Assembly (NCBI RefSeq): GCF_040958095.1
Contig: NC_091158.1
Coordinates: 33,690,303-33,754,302, forward strand
Direction: 5' to 3'
DNA length: 64,000 nucleotides
Source of the DNA: Procambarus clarkii
Taxonomy: Eukaryota > Arthropoda > Malacostraca > Decapoda > Cambaridae
Positions 33,474 through 46,685 of this stretch are shown here, piece by piece; position 1 is the first letter of the stretch, and every line of letters begins with the position of its first letter. The notes below the pieces were generated by a model. That model was given only the letters and a program-made list of their open reading frames with translations. It made no database searches and had not been told where the DNA came from. The position numbers and the translations under genes were made by a program.

Positions 33474-33549
33474 GTCGTACCTAGTAGGCAGAACGCACTT
33501 CTGAGCCTACTATGCAAGGCCCGATTTGCCTAATAAGCCAAGTTTTCAT
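33474..33549 (+). mobile_element. Fold-back element, left arm split by an ORF1-only LINE (copy 1)
   Basis: GTCGTACCTAGTAGGCAGAA to AAGCCAAGTTTTCAT, i.e. one terminal repeat of the 388-bp family. It stops at AGTTTTCAT, which is duplicated on the far side of the LINE in copy 3 (62,480-62,488). Confidence 0.85.
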
Positions 33550-36001
33550 TATTTTTTTTTTTATTTTTACATGCAAAGCATGCAAATTAAATACAATAAA
33601 AACAAATACAATACACATAACAAAGGAAAACAATAGACCACCGGCCAGAAGGGCCGACAGCAGAGCACAACAAAGCACACACACGAGAAAAGCATAGAAA
33701 ATGACAGCATATATCAAAGCACAAAACATAATACAATGACAAACAAGCAAACACAGTAACATGACAAAACAAAACCTCCAGAAAAACAAACCATACAACA
33801 AGAGGCATAACAGGAAACATAACAGGACAAACACAATACAGTCCAAACAAAACATAAAGGACAAACACGTACAACAGGTAAAGTAATACAAAAACACCAG
33901 GTCAAACGCACAGCACAAACAATACAGGAACAAAAAACACACACCAAACCACCCGCCCCGTAAACAAAGGGCTAGGCCAAAATAAACAATAAAAAAATTT
34001 CAATCAAAAATTAACAATAAAAATAAAGAAGCAAAACACGCACACCTGAAAACAAAATAGTCACAAACACAACAACAAACATGCACTGGCCTGAAGGACC
34101 GAGAATAAAACAACAAAGTATATCATGAAACAAAACCAGACACTTCAACACAAAACAAAACAATACAACTTTATACAAAATTTTTCAAAGACACTAAACA
34201 CCGGCCTGAAGGACCTACAACATAAACAACCATGAACAGAAACATAATGAAACAAAAAAAGAAACAATACCGGAAATATAAGAAATACAACAAAGCACCG
34301 GCCTGAAGGGCGCACAATAAGTACAACACATTGCAAAACAAACCACAGGTCCAAGCACACACCAAGCATACAGACTACTCAAATGTCTCATATTTATCCG
34401 GCTACTCTGCCGCCGGGAAGCGAATACAATACGCCTCCCAAAGTAACATGACGTTCTCCGAAATAGGTTCAGTACGAACTGTACGAGGATCAGGCATGGA
34501 CTCCGGCACACCCACAATAAAACACTGAGCCCGTCGAATCCAGATGGTAGAAGGGCACCACGGAACCGGACGCACGCGGTCATCAACGTCAAACCTCAAA
34601 GAGGCTCCTTTCCACGAGGCCGGGCAATGGGCATCGCACTCGGAGCCTCCTTGGCTGTCTCACAGGGTCCCGCGTCAACCACCGAACGTTGTACCTGCTG
34701 GGACCCCCACGCTTGGCATCCTTCTTCAGCACCAGCTTGATGCCTTGGCTCACACCAGAACCCACACCACCCACGTCTGTAGGAGCAACCACCTCCCACT
34801 GCATAGAACCTTCTGCAGGAGAAAGAATAGGAGGTAAAGCAGACGCACACCCATCGTCAACAGCAGACACATGTACATCCGCCACCACCAGCGACGTAGA
34901 GCGCGAAGCACCCGGAATCGCCACATCATCTCCCGAAGCGCCACCTGCGTCGTAATCCTCCGCATCAGCCCAAGCAGTAGAAGAACGCCTGGAACGCTTG
35001 GGCACTGGCCGCACATCCTCACAGCCGGAGGCGGACCCAGAACCACGGGCCTCACGAACCGGGCGAACCAACGCCCGACGCAGTACGGCAGCAGCCTCAA
35101 CCACATGGGGAACCGGGCCGCACACAACAGGATGCTCCGCAGCCCCCCTAACACCCAGCACAGCCGTAACACCTGGCGAGGGTGCAGGACCAGGCACAGC
35201 AGCAGGATTCGAGGAAGACACAGACGACCCACAGAGACCAGCCAGAAGACCCTCGGGAGCAACTGGCACAGCGAAGTGACCAGCGACAGGAGCCACCGGA
35301 ACACTCGGAGGAGGGACAACAACCACCGGGGGCACGTCGGGTGACGCAGGTGGCGCCGCATCAGCAGCGAATGGGACCTGCCCCTCATCATCTCCGGAAT
35401 CCACGTCCTGAGGGAGCGGCGGGAAATCCTCTTCCCGAAACAAGTTAACAGGTGCAGCAGGGGCCTCAGAGCACCCGGCAACCTGATGCCCTAACTGGTC
35501 ACTAAGAAAACAAGTACGGGGCTGCCGGGCATAATACACCCGAACGTAGTAACCTAGCAGCCGGACAGAAGATGGTATATCTGACCGCAGGCGCATACCT
35601 AAGGTATGGACGTTCGTCTGCTTCCCAGCATACTTCCTCGAGGAAAGCTTGTTCACCCGCACACTGATGACAGCACCATACCTCCCGAAGAAGCGCCGGA
35701 GAAGGTCTTCAGGGAACTCCAGGGGCGCACCATGCACACTGACATATGTCAGGGCACCACTTCGATCCGAGATCGTAACGGAGCCGGCGCCATCCGGCAA
35801 CTGCAATGAACGCCCTTCGTTCCGCCGGAGTAAGTCCCGATACTCCTCCTCCCACACGAACTTGACAATCCCCCGGTGGGCCGTAACAAGCTCAACTCCA
35901 TATACAGCCTCCACCAGGACACGAAGCATGTCGCACATGACCAACTCAATGGCCGGATAACCAGCCTTGCACGAGAATTCCAGACCCACGGAATTCACCC
36001 G
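33550..36001 (-). mobile_element. ORF1-only LINE, 5' end cut by the duplication breakpoint (copy 1)
   Basis: Minus strand: poly(A)-like 3' end at 33,550-33,575, T/G-rich 3' region with hairpins to 34,400, ORF1 to 35,998. The element ends at the unit boundary, so its first codons and 5' UTR are missing here; see 59,847-62,479 for the complete copy. Confidence 0.75.
34589..35998 (-). CDS. ORF1-like RNA-binding protein of the ORF1-only LINE (copy 1)
   Basis: 469 codons open to the unit junction. An RRM-like region at about 80-155 (GALTYVSVHGAPLEFPEDLL, RYGAVISVRVN, VHTLGMRLRSD, LLGYYVRVYY) precedes a degenerate zinc knuckle CFLSDQLGHQVAGC (163-176), in which the second Cys is Ser. NLFREEDFPPL follows, then a long Ala/Pro/Val-rich disordered tail. 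After the stop a second frame (34,402-34,599) may hold the original C-terminus (RFDVDDRVRPVPWCPSTIWI). ORF1 proteins of this type bind LINE RNA. No ORF2 is linked. Confidence 0.75.
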   Translation of the reverse strand: MNSVGLEFSCKAGYPAIELVMCDMLRVLVEAVYGVELVTAHRGIVKFVWEEEYRDLLRRNEGRSLQLPDGAGSVTISDRSGALTYVSVHGAPLEFPEDLLRRFFGRYGAVISVRVNKLSSRKYAGKQTNVHTLGMRLRSDIPSSVRLLGYYVRVYYARQPRTCFLSDQLGHQVAGCSEAPAAPVNLFREEDFPPLPQDVDSGDDEGQVPFAADAAPPASPDVPPVVVVPPPSVPVAPVAGHFAVPVAPEGLLAGLCGSSVSSSNPAAVPGPAPSPGVTAVLGVRGAAEHPVVCGPVPHVVEAAAVLRRALVRPVREARGSGSASGCEDVRPVPKRSRRSSTAWADAEDYDAGGASGDDVAIPGASRSTSLVVADVHVSAVDDGCASALPPILSPAEGSMQWEVVAPTDVGGVGSGVSQGIKLVLKKDAKRGGPSRYNVRWLTRDPVRQPRRLRVRCPLPGLVERSLFEV

Positions 36002-36836
36002 TGGATTCTGAGCAATTACGCATGGAAATGTACCATAAATACGTCATTTATATCGTAAAATAATTCTGATTGCACCAGAGTGTTGCCAGAACTACGTAGT
36101 ATTTTCATAAATATTTCACAATATTACGATTTTTCACGAATTTTTCGTGTCAGAAGGCCCCTTAGTTATATTAATCAATTAACCTTGTATGTTACAGTAA
36201 CTTACTTTGCAACTATATTATTACCCCTACAGGACAGTTACGAGTTGCCAGTTCTATACGAACCATTCACAAGCCTGTTATCATGCAATCTGTGTCAATC
36301 GAATAAACTTCACGTATTGGTTCACTTACAGGAGGACAGTCGCATTATTCTTTCATTTATTTACTTATCTCTGTACTTTAAACCATGTTTCGTTTAACCG
36401 CCTTCCATTCCAACCTGGAAGATGAAGTCAGTAACCTCATTCGTACTACCAAAGCTGAATTATTGACACTTGCCACAAAGTATCATATCTCACTCCCCCC
36501 CCCCCCCCCCCCCCCCGATGGAGACAACAAAACCGAACTCTATAATATGATATTAGATTATTTAGTTGATAATGATCTTATCACTCCAGAGCTGCAGGAA
36601 CAACATCAATTGCCGATAAGACTGCACTCGCTGTCATGAAGCTAAGATCGAAATAGCCCGCATGGAAGCCGAGGCCAATGAGAAAACACGAGTTATGGCA
36701 TTTAAAAAATGCTGACCTGCAACGTCAACGACAACAAAAAGAAGCTGCGCTCCAACAAGAACGAGACAGGGACCAACTGCAATTCATGGAACTAAGAGGA
36801 GAATTAGAACCTTAACGCGGACTTGAGAGAATTTAG

Positions 36837-37207
36837 CAACCCGTTCTCGCACTCTCTTACAGTCAATATTGACTTATTATATATGTGCATATGTGACATA
36901 CTAAACATACTAGTTTACCTTGAAAAGCTTCATAGAAAACACCGACCTTCCCTAACTTTCTTAGTATGTTAAGATAAGCATCTTATTGCTTCGTAATTAC
37001 AATTATTACTTAACCTATACCTATAATAGGTTAAGTAATAATTGTAATTGCGAAGCAATAAGATGCTTATCTTAACATACTAAGAAGGTTAGGTAAGGTC
37101 AGTGTTTTCTATGAAGCATTTCAAGGTAAACTAGTATGTTTAGTATGTCACATATGCACGTATTTATTAAGTCAATATTGACTATACGAAAGTGCGAGAA
37201 CGGGTTG
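36837..37207. mobile_element. 371-bp hairpin MITE (copy 2)
   Basis: Same ends, same AATTTAG duplication and same length as in copy 1. Confidence 0.88.
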
Positions 37208-38361
37208 AATTTAGCTACAAGAACAAGAAGCCGCCGTCGCTCTCTGTTTGGATTGAGAGAAAGCCTCTGCCGCTCTAGAGTTTTGACAACAGGAGCTTGA
37301 ACTTGAAACTTTCCACACCACTCAGCACCAGGAAGCCGAAGCCAACCTCTCGGTACGTTTTAATGTGACTCAATGTATTAAAATGATGCCGCTTTTTTGT
37401 AGAGACAGAGGTAGATGCATTTCTTATCTCATTTGAGGCCTTTAGCTACTCAACTCAGCTGGCCTTGGAACCAATGGTCGGTACTCCTCCGCGCCCATCT
37501 TACAAATAGAACTACCTTGACCTTCGGTACTCTTATCTCACCGAGACTAATTAACAGGTGCTGAAGCAAGCAGTTTTAGATGCCTATCTCTTATCGATAG
37601 AAAGTTACAGACGTCATTTCATAGATTATGTTAAATCCAGTGCCACCACCTATGTAGAGTTTGTACAGAATAAGATCAGATATTTTATTAAGTGGATGGA
37701 GTCGGCCCAGGTCACCTTTTTCTGAGCTTATTAACCTAATCCTCATGGAAGAATCCCTGCGCTGTGTTTCAAACCCTATATGTCTTTACCTTGCAGATAA
37801 AGGAGACACCAACCTCATTAGGTGTGAGAAAGTTGGCTGATACCTATAGTTTAATTCACAGATCCTACGATTCATATTCCAGTAAACTATCTTGGTTCAG
37901 CCCTGCTAAAGTATTTCTTGCAGATGTTAACTACGAATTCTACTGTAGGTACTGTAAGGTATATGGATACAAGATAGAAAAGTGTACCAACCCTTATTGT
38001 AAAACTAGCAACGATTTACATAAGCCTAAACCTCAACATCCCAAGCCTTATAAGCCTGTTATGCATGCCATTGTTCCAGCTTCTGATCTTTTTCTATTCC
38101 ACAATCACGTGTATCCAAGAACTGGCCCTGCCAACGGTCGAGATTCTGAGGGAAAGGTCAGAGTGAGCATCTTAAGGGACACCGCTGCTCTCCAAAGTAT
38201 TCTTCTGAAGGCCACTGCACCCAATGTCACCTATACTGGAGAAGCCGTCCTCATCATCGACTTCACTGCAGCCACTCCATACCCACTGGCTGGAGTACAT
38301 CTGGATTACATACCCACTGGCTGGAGTACATCTGGATTACATACCCACTGGCTGGAGTACA

Positions 38362-38675
38362 TCTCTGATTGTGCCATAGGCACAATCAGAGAACACTGTA
38401 TAAACATCAGAGGTCAGCGGTTGTTCAACGTCCTCCCAGCAAGCATAAGAAATATTGCCGGAACAACCGTTGACATCTTCAAGAGGAAACTAGATTTATT
38501 CCTCCAAGGAGTGCCGGACCAACCGGGCTGTGGTGGGTATGTGGGCCTGCGGGCCGCTCCAAGCAACAGCCTAGTGGACCAAACTCTCACAAAGTCAAGC
38601 CTGGCCTCGGGCCGGGCTTGGGGAGTAGAAGAACTCCCAGAACCCCATCAACCAGGTATCAACCAGGTAACCAGG
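38362..38675 (+). mobile_element. CR1-like LINE 3' end in protease (copy 2)
   Basis: As in copy 1, with the 14-bp inverted repeat at its 5' end and one extra A near 38,592. Confidence 0.75.
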
Positions 38676-39800
38676 ATTGTTCTTTTGTACGGGGAGAAAG
38701 TCCAAGTCGCCATATGGGAGAAACTTTTCTCCATGCCAAGAATTCATCTTCTCCTGGGTAACGACTTGGCTGAGCAACAGGAACCTCATCATCTGTGTCA
38801 AACCCTAGGTATGTTACTGCTACAGAAGAAAACCCTTGTATGAAGCATGCCGCAGAAGAGGTACCCCTGACCGACGACATAGATGACATCTCCCAGCCTG
38901 TCCTAGTGACTATGCGTGCACAAGCCGCTCCACTACAGCAAATAGCTCCCGCTGTCCCTAAAGATCCACTGGGACTCCCACAGAATTTCAACCTTTTGGA
39001 GTTTTGTAAGATAAAGCAAGCTGACATTTCTTTAACTCCCTTATTCTTTCAGGCTCAAACTAAGACTGTTCTTCATCCCTGGTTGCTTTTTGAATGATAT
39101 TCAAATTTTTTATCGCAGACACATTAAATTAAAGGCAGAGGATGATTGGGCTAATGTTGATCAGTTGGTATTTCCAACCTCATTACGTAAAGATACAATT
39201 GACTTGAACCATGGTCCGATGTCTCATTACGGCATCAACATAACTTACCATGCCTTATTACAGAGTTGTTATTGGCCAGGCATGGTACGAGACGTGAGGA
39301 CCTTCGTGAACACATGTCATCCATGTCAAATGGCAGGTAAGCCCAATGCTCCTATTTCCAAGGCACCATTGAGTCCTATCTCTGTGCCTTCAGAGCCATT
39401 CTCGAGACTCATAACAGACTGCGTCGGGCCTTTACCACGAACCAGTTTCGGCAACCTCTACTTCATTACTATAATGTGTTCTACCACCAGGTTCCCTATA
39501 GCAGTTCCAATCAAGAACATTACAGCTGCTGCAGTTGTTTAGCACCTCTTGACGATCTTAACTCAGTACGGATTTCCCAAAGAGATTTAGAGCGATTGTG
39601 GCATAAACTTCACTAGTGAGTTATTTAAGAACACCCAAAAGGAGTTCAACATCACTTAAGTATTAACTAGCCTCTATCATTCTGCTTCGCAGGGATCCCT
39701 AGAACATAGTCATCATACTCTAAAGTCACTTTTAATAAAATTTTGCATTAGTACAAGAATCCCTCAATCAAACTCCTAATGAACCCCTTTGAGTATGCAG

Positions 39801-41660
39801 GCGATGAGTCACAATAACGTGGCTGAAGTATGTTGACCAGACCACACACTAGAAGTTGAAGGGACGACGACGTTTCGGTCCGTCCTGGACCATTCTCAAG
39901 TCGATTGTGATGAGGAGGTAGGGACAGGCAATAAATAGGCAAGAGAGAGCTGAGGAGGAAAGTCAGGTGTAGGGGATAGTAGTAATAATGAGAACTTCAG
40001 AAGGCCTATTGGCCCATATGTGGGAACCGACCTGTGAGATTTATATTTATTTAATTTATATGAATTTATATTTACGTTAATTTATATACTTCGATAGCAA
40101 TTTGTATAATGATAAGTGGACTGTATTTCTGCAATAATCTCATAATCTCACAAATCGATCATCTACACATTAGGGGGGTTTATATTATTTATATATATGC
40201 AGCCAATCAAACTACAGTATTAACTACATACATTGAAAGGTTCCTTATCTTATAGTACAGCAGGCCTTAGTCCAAACAGATATAACTAGGATGTAGACAC
40301 CAAATTATCCTCTCTGAGGTAGCTTCCATCACCCAGTAACTGTTGCACAAAGTCTTGCTTCCTCGTCTTGACCTGTTAAAAGGGCGCTAACTGTAAAGCC
40401 AGGTTCCTATATATGACAGGCTATATCAGAGAAAACACTATACAGTACATGGAACAATGAAGACCTGGCTTAATTACCTTTAGTTTGAGGCGATTTCGTG
40501 ATCTAACATGTTCACCCTACCCATTGACATTAATGGTCACTAATGATAGATAAACGGGTTTCGGAAAGAACACTTAACTTGATTTGATGACAGCATGTTG
40601 GAGATGGTACACCTTTGGTTTCCATAACACTACGTCCAAGTAAAATTAACAGGAGCCGAATTTGCTCCCGTGTGTGCCTCTGGTCTAGTATCAACAATGG
40701 CTGCCCCCTTTCCTCACCCTGATGCCTGGCTTACATTGTCCACATGACAGAAAGTGATAGAAGGGTCACATTACTCTACTTTAATATTGATAATTAAGTT
40801 AATTTATATGAGATGTTTTATGATGGTAAAGTCCAAAGACTAATGTATTTAAGAATAATTCCCACCATAATAGGTGGTGAATTATAATAGTATGTGGTGA
40901 TAATATCCCGTTTTCTATAGACGGTAATTCCAATACAAGTTACGTTTTCTATGGGTAACTTGTTGGTAATACAGCAGCAATTATTATCTGTCTGTATGAT
41001 ATATTAAATGGTGTCGGATTTTCCGAGACCATACCAGGCAGGTCCTATTATAACCACCGAAGGAGATAGTAATAGGAATAAGAAGAGGATAGCAAGGGAG
41101 CATAGGAGAAGACAATGAACAGAAAAAGGGAGAAGAGAGAAAGAAAAGGAAAGAGAATGAAAAATAAATGGAAGGGGGAAAGCTTATGCTAAGTCACGTT
41201 TGTTAGAAAGATTAGAGCATTTGAGTATATACTGTGAAAGGGAAGAGTCCACAGCAACAAAGCCAGGACTCAAGTTCATGTTGGGTACATTGTGTATAAG
41301 AGCCGATTCTACAAGACGGCGTCTGTGTAGAGTAGAGGCAGGACAGATTATTTTGGAGGAAGACCAATCAATGGGATGATTAGAATCCCTCACATGGCAG
41401 AAGAGAGCATTGTTAGTGTCTGCAGACTTAACACTTCTCTTGTGTTCTTTAAGTCTGTCATTCAGTGTATGGCCAGTTTCGCCAAAGTATTGGAGAGGAC
41501 AAGATGAACAGGAAATAGAGTAGACACCAGCAGCATTAGAAGCAGGAGGAGCAGTGTGAACTAGATTGCTACGAAGTGTATTAGTTTGTCGAAAGGCGAG
41601 TTTAATGTCAAGAGGACGAAAGGTATTGAGTATCTCCTTATGAGATGTTCTACGATCGTA
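39801..41660 (-). mobile_element. 5'-truncated PLE with GIY-YIG endonuclease (copy 2)
   Basis: Endonuclease ends at 41,184. Same layout and insertion site as in copy 1; a few one-base deletions (for example near 40,771 and 41,627). Confidence 0.75.
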
Positions 41661-43246
41661 AGTGCCGTAACCCTCTTAAGCATTTAAAGATTCCTTAAAC
41701 CTCTTAACACCTTCAATGAATCACTTAATGTGTCTGTTCTTAAAACCTTGAGACAACCTTGAAAGAGTACATCAATTTGCCAGTGCTAACTTATCAACAT
41801 CTCAGCATAAAATGAAAGCACATTTTGCTAAGAAAATCTAACGCAAGTAAATTCACTGTAGGAGATTTCGTTTTGACTTACTTTCCTATCTCAAGCTCTA
41901 CTTTCCATAGTAAATTTTCAGGTCCATACAGTATCAAAGAATGCCGGAACAACCATAACTACATTGTAGAGACTCCAGATCGGCGGCGTAAGACATAACT
42001 TTGCCACATCAACCTTCTCAAGCCAAGGTAATCCTCCAACTGTATTGATGTCCGTACACGCATTCACGGATACATATACCCACAGTGATACCTACCCTGC
42101 TTCTCCTCCTGACTGCAGTGAATTCAATCTAGTGATCTCCAACTCTGAAATTATGAACGATCCTCCTAAATATTTATAGGATTCCAATAACAGTGCTTCG
42201 CTCTTCCAACTATTCTCTACTCATAGGAACTTGTTCCAAAGCACTCTGCAGGAATGTACTGTAGTGCGCCATGACTTCAAGCTACTTCCCAAATCAATGA
42301 CAATCCATCAACCACACTACCGCATCTGACAGAAGAGAGAAGCAATGTTTGCAGAGGTACAGTATCTCCTCAATAATGGGCTGACCACACCTTTTGAGTC
42401 CCCTTGGGCCTCACCCTTTATAATGGTCTCCAAGCCACACAGCAAGGTAAGCCTGTGCACCTATTATCGTAAATTGAATAGTCACTGTAAAGGATTCCAA
42501 TCCCTTGCCTTACATCGACGATATTCTTGATGCCATCGGTAACCGCCAAATTTCTCTCACAAAAGGAACCTCTTTAAGTGCTTTTATCAGATTAGTCTTA
42601 CAGAGCGTGCTAATGACAACCCTGCTCTCACCACCCCTTTTTGGCCTCTTTAGATATGATCGACTGCCTATTGGATTCTGCAATGCCCCAGCTACCTTCC
42701 AGTAAGCTGTCAAGTTCATGATTCAAGACCTTGACAATACCTACTATTATTATGTTTGTGTTTATTAGTAGTAGTAAAAAGTTTAATTGTTAATGCTTAT
42801 TGTTTTCCCTGCAAGTATTCACACCACAAAGGACGTAAGCAGTTTTAATTAAATTTTAAAGTTTTACCTTTACTTTGTTTAATGCGCATGAGACACACAA
42901 CACCTGTCGGGGTAGTAGCTGCACTGTCTCCAACATGTCACAAGTGTGTTTAATTGCTCACTGAAAACAAAATCATTTAGATTCCTCAGGGTTTCACACT
43001 TTTCTTTGTTGGTATGTGTAAAAATTCAATCTTCCTTTTTGCAGGTGATCAATACTGGATGCAGTTTTTGTTCTAGATATTGCATAGGAGAAAAGATATT
43101 TCGGATTTATCTCTATTTCTCTGATGGCCTTTTGCTCTCTTTACATCTCTTGGATTTTATGATTCTCGTAAAAAGTTTCTATCGTTTTAGTTTAAAACAT
43201 TTAAATCGGAAAGTTTAAATCGTTTAAATCGGTAAGTTTAAATCGT

Positions 43247-44190
43247 TTATATCAACAGTTTAAATCGTTTCTTTTTCTCTTCATAGCCTTCTTTGTCGTT
43301 CTTGAAATATGGTGGGGTGTCCAAGTTGTTCTGTGATTCGTTTTTTTCGTCTATAGAAGGAATGTCGTTCTCGTTCCAATCTGCATATCTTCCTCTTTTT
43401 TTCTTAGAGATATACGGCTTAAGCATATTTACAGTGCCACCGAGTTTATTTTCTCGAGGCACTGGTTTAGGTTAGCATTTTCTAGTTCTTTTTATCTGTG
43501 AGCATTATATTTGAGCTTAGATATGTGAGTTCGTGGTTTATTGGTTCCAGTTAATTTGTTTATTATTAATATTAAATTTTCTAAATTCTTCTCCTACCCC
43601 CTCTAGAATTTGGGTGCGCAAGTCTGCTGCCCATGCTTGTCTGAATTTCAATAAATTGTTACCCGAGTTGCAGGTATTTGTAACCATAATGTTCCTGATC
43701 AATTCATCGTTATTTGTAAAAATAAGGTCTAGTGTGTTATCTTTATTAGTTGGGACTACTATTTGCTGGTTTAGTGCACATCTGTCACACATCCATAGTA
43801 GGTAATTTGTATGTGACTGTTCGTTTAGACTATTTCCCGGAATTCTCTTGGATATAACTGAATTTGCCACATTCTTCTATTTTAGTTGATGTAGGTTGAA
43901 GTCGCCAAGAAAGATAATGTTTGAGGCAGGATTTATGAGGTTTTCTAGACAGAGTTCTATTTAAATTACTTGATCTTTAAGCAGCTAAGAATTAGCCTCC
44001 GGTGACTTGTATAAAAGGACAATAACCACATTTAGGATCACTATTTTGATTATCAACAATTCCACCATACCTTTTGTGGTGTTCAGCACTGTGCAGCTGA
44101 GTATCTTTGATGTACTGGCTGAAACCACTTTGTTGCCTGCATTTCCTGTCACACCTGAAAAGATTATTTCCAGTTTCCATATTTCACTAA
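43247..44190 (-). pseudogene. LINE AP-endonuclease remnant (copy 2)
   Basis: Same remnant as at 30,116. One-base differences near 43,503, 43,546 and 43,652 change the frame so that the TLDLIFTN block is open over 110 codons (43,538-43,870). Confidence 0.65.
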
Positions 44191-44981
44191 CACAGAGATA
44201 GTGAATTCTATTTTAGTGAAAAGTGTCAGTTTCCGTTAGGGCTGCAGAAACTGCGTTTGCTTCATTGAGGACACTAGTAATAACGTGAACTTTGTTTGAT
44301 TTGCATGTTTTTACACCCTGAATGTTGGCAAATATAGATTATGTGATCGTGTTTCGTGGAAGTGCTGGATGTTTTACTTTATGTTGGTATCTGGAGTTCT
44401 GGAAAGGGGGACCACCGTGCGTGTGTCCTCTCTAGCATTTGACCGAGCTGGTGGTAGAGTCTAGGGGAGTGTAACGTAATGCCTCTATTGAGTGTGATGT
44501 TTTAGTTGTTTGTAGGTGAATTGATATTTTTCGAATAATAGGGGTCGCAAAACTTTTTGAGAGCAAGTGCCAAAATTGGCAAAAATCTTCAATAACATTA
44601 CCTTGCATGCCCATGAGAATTTTGAGCTCAAGATAGTAATTATTATTATATTTGAATTTTAACATTTATTATGGAAAATAGAACATGCTTGAAAATATTC
44701 ATAAATAAGTCTATGTAGGAAACTAATAACTCTTCTGAGTTATTTCAAACGTTACCGCATCAGGAACTATGTTATTAATATCAAGTAGTTCTCAAGAAAT
44801 AAAAATAACGAATTAGCACTAATAATAAAAAAAATTGTTAAGGAAAAAACAGCCATCTTGAGATCAGTTTTTTTGTTTGCCTTGTTGTTTCTTTACATGT
44901 ATATTTATTGTTTTATGTAAAGAAAACTACAATACCGAGCTAATGAAATAAATTAAAGCATTTAATAAAGTCCGTTAAATA

Positions 44982-45041
<60 letters not shown>

Positions 45042-45045
<4 letters not shown>

Positions 45046-45796
45046 CCTATTCTTGCATAAACCACAAGTGAAGATTAACAATCTTTGGACAACACCCACC
45101 AGTGGGACTCGAACCCAGAAAGCACAACTACCTTCCAGTAGCTGCCATAACTAGTACGCTTTAACCCACTACACCATCAGACCCTACAAAAGAAGTAGAG
45201 ACTTCGAGATATATATACATCTCAAATATCTCCACTTCCCGAGGGCGCCAGATGAGTGTGAGGTTAGTCTGCGCTTTTCATCAAGCCACTGTCAATGTGA
45301 GAGAACTCGTGTCCAGCTATAAGCCTATACATGCATAAACCACAAGTGAAGATTAACAATCTTTGGACAACACCCACCAGTGGGACTCGAACCCAGAAAG
45401 CACAACTACCTTCCAGTAGCTGCCATAACTAGTACGCTTCAACCCACTACACAATCAGACCCTACAAAAGAAGTAGAGACTTCGAGATATATATACATCT
45501 CAAATATCTCCACTTCCCGAGGGCGCCAGATGAGTGTGAGGTTAGTCTGCGTTTTTCATCAAGCCACTGTCAATGTGAGAGAACTCGTGTCCAGCTATAA
45601 GCCTATACTTGCATAAACCACAAGTGAAGATTAACAATCTTTGGACAACACCCACCAGTGGGACTCGAACCCAGAAAGCACAACTACCTTCCAGTTGCTG
45701 CCATAACTAGTACGCTTTAACCCACTACACCATCAGACCCTACAAAAGAAGTAGAGACTTCGAGATATATATACATCTCAAATATCTCCACTTCCC
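45042..45796 (-). repeat. Tandem trimer of the 278-bp tRNA-derived unit (copy 2)
   Basis: Same three units and same inner differences as in copy 1; (AT)n at 44,985-45,041 and 45,797-45,902. Confidence 0.82.
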
Positions 45797-45906
<110 letters not shown>

Positions 45907-46520
45907 GCTTTTTAAGATGATAATTGAAGAATAATATAACATTTAAATATGAAGAGATATAAAAATGAAGACAGTCTTTTTAAAAAATTACATGTTAATA
46001 CAAACGAGTTGTGTGAGGGGCATTGAAGAGTGTTTTCTTGAAAGAAATCTGCAGCTGGCAACTGGGAGGCCGCGGGTGACTGAGATTAACCCACCCAGTA
46101 AACTAGTACCTTTGAGCTGGAGATTGTTCAGGAATAATGTTTTGCCTTACAGCAAAACTGTGTGAAGGAAAAAGGAACTTAATCACATAACCTGTGCAGG
46201 GAATATTGTTAATAGTCATTATGGGGAGGGGGGGGGGGGGGAGGATATTGAAGGGTAAAGCATTCAAGGGTGGGTGACGCGACAGGGATGGACGCCATTT
46301 TAACCTGACGCAGAGCAGCAGCTGTCTGATCGGTCCTTGCTTTCCTGAGGGTTTTCTCCTGCCATACTTTAAGATAATACACTGGGTTGTATCTACAAGG
46401 TTGCAAGACTTATTTTAGATTCAGCTACTTTTAGCAAAACGTTCCAAGCGCACGGACTATGGTGAGTCCTACAGTGACCTTACCTGGCACAGGAGCGGGG
46501 CTGTAACTAAATGTCCAGGT

Positions 46521-46522
<2 letters not shown>

Positions 46523-46609
<87 letters not shown>
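46523..46609. repeat. (AT)n before the fold-back arm (copy 2)
   Basis: AT repeat followed by the fold-back arm 46,610-46,685, as in copy 1. The hairpin tail repeat (minus) lies just left at 46,404-46,520. Confidence 0.9.
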
Positions 46610-46685
46610 GTCGTACCTAGTAGGCAGAACGCACTTCTGAGCCTACTATGCAAGGCCCGATTTGCCTAATAAGCCAAGTTTTCAT

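Larger units (their letters stand above)
36385..42942 (+). mobile_element. Decayed PR-IN-RT gypsy-like element with nested insertions (copy 2)
   Basis: Same parts as copy 1: gag 36,385-38,120, protease to 38,815, integrase 38,795-39,800, integrase C-terminus from about 41,661, RT about 42,230-42,749, LTR part 42,750-42,942. Two one-base deletions (near 36,608 and 36,645) shorten the gag frame. Two one-base insertions (near 38,592 and 38,699) make one 359-codon frame (37,764-38,843) joining gag, protease and LINE sequence; it is a chimera, not a gene. Confidence 0.8.

Noticed and set aside
33481..34369. Cys/Phe/Leu-rich frames that look like membrane proteins
   Set aside because: They come from a T/G-rich low-complexity RNA region; composition alone explains the hydrophobic residues.
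34750..35481. 243-codon Leu/Arg-rich minus-strand frame and plus-strand frames opposite ORF1
   Set aside because: Shadow frames of the GC-rich ORF1 at 34,589-35,998; only the ORF1 frame has RRM and knuckle motifs.
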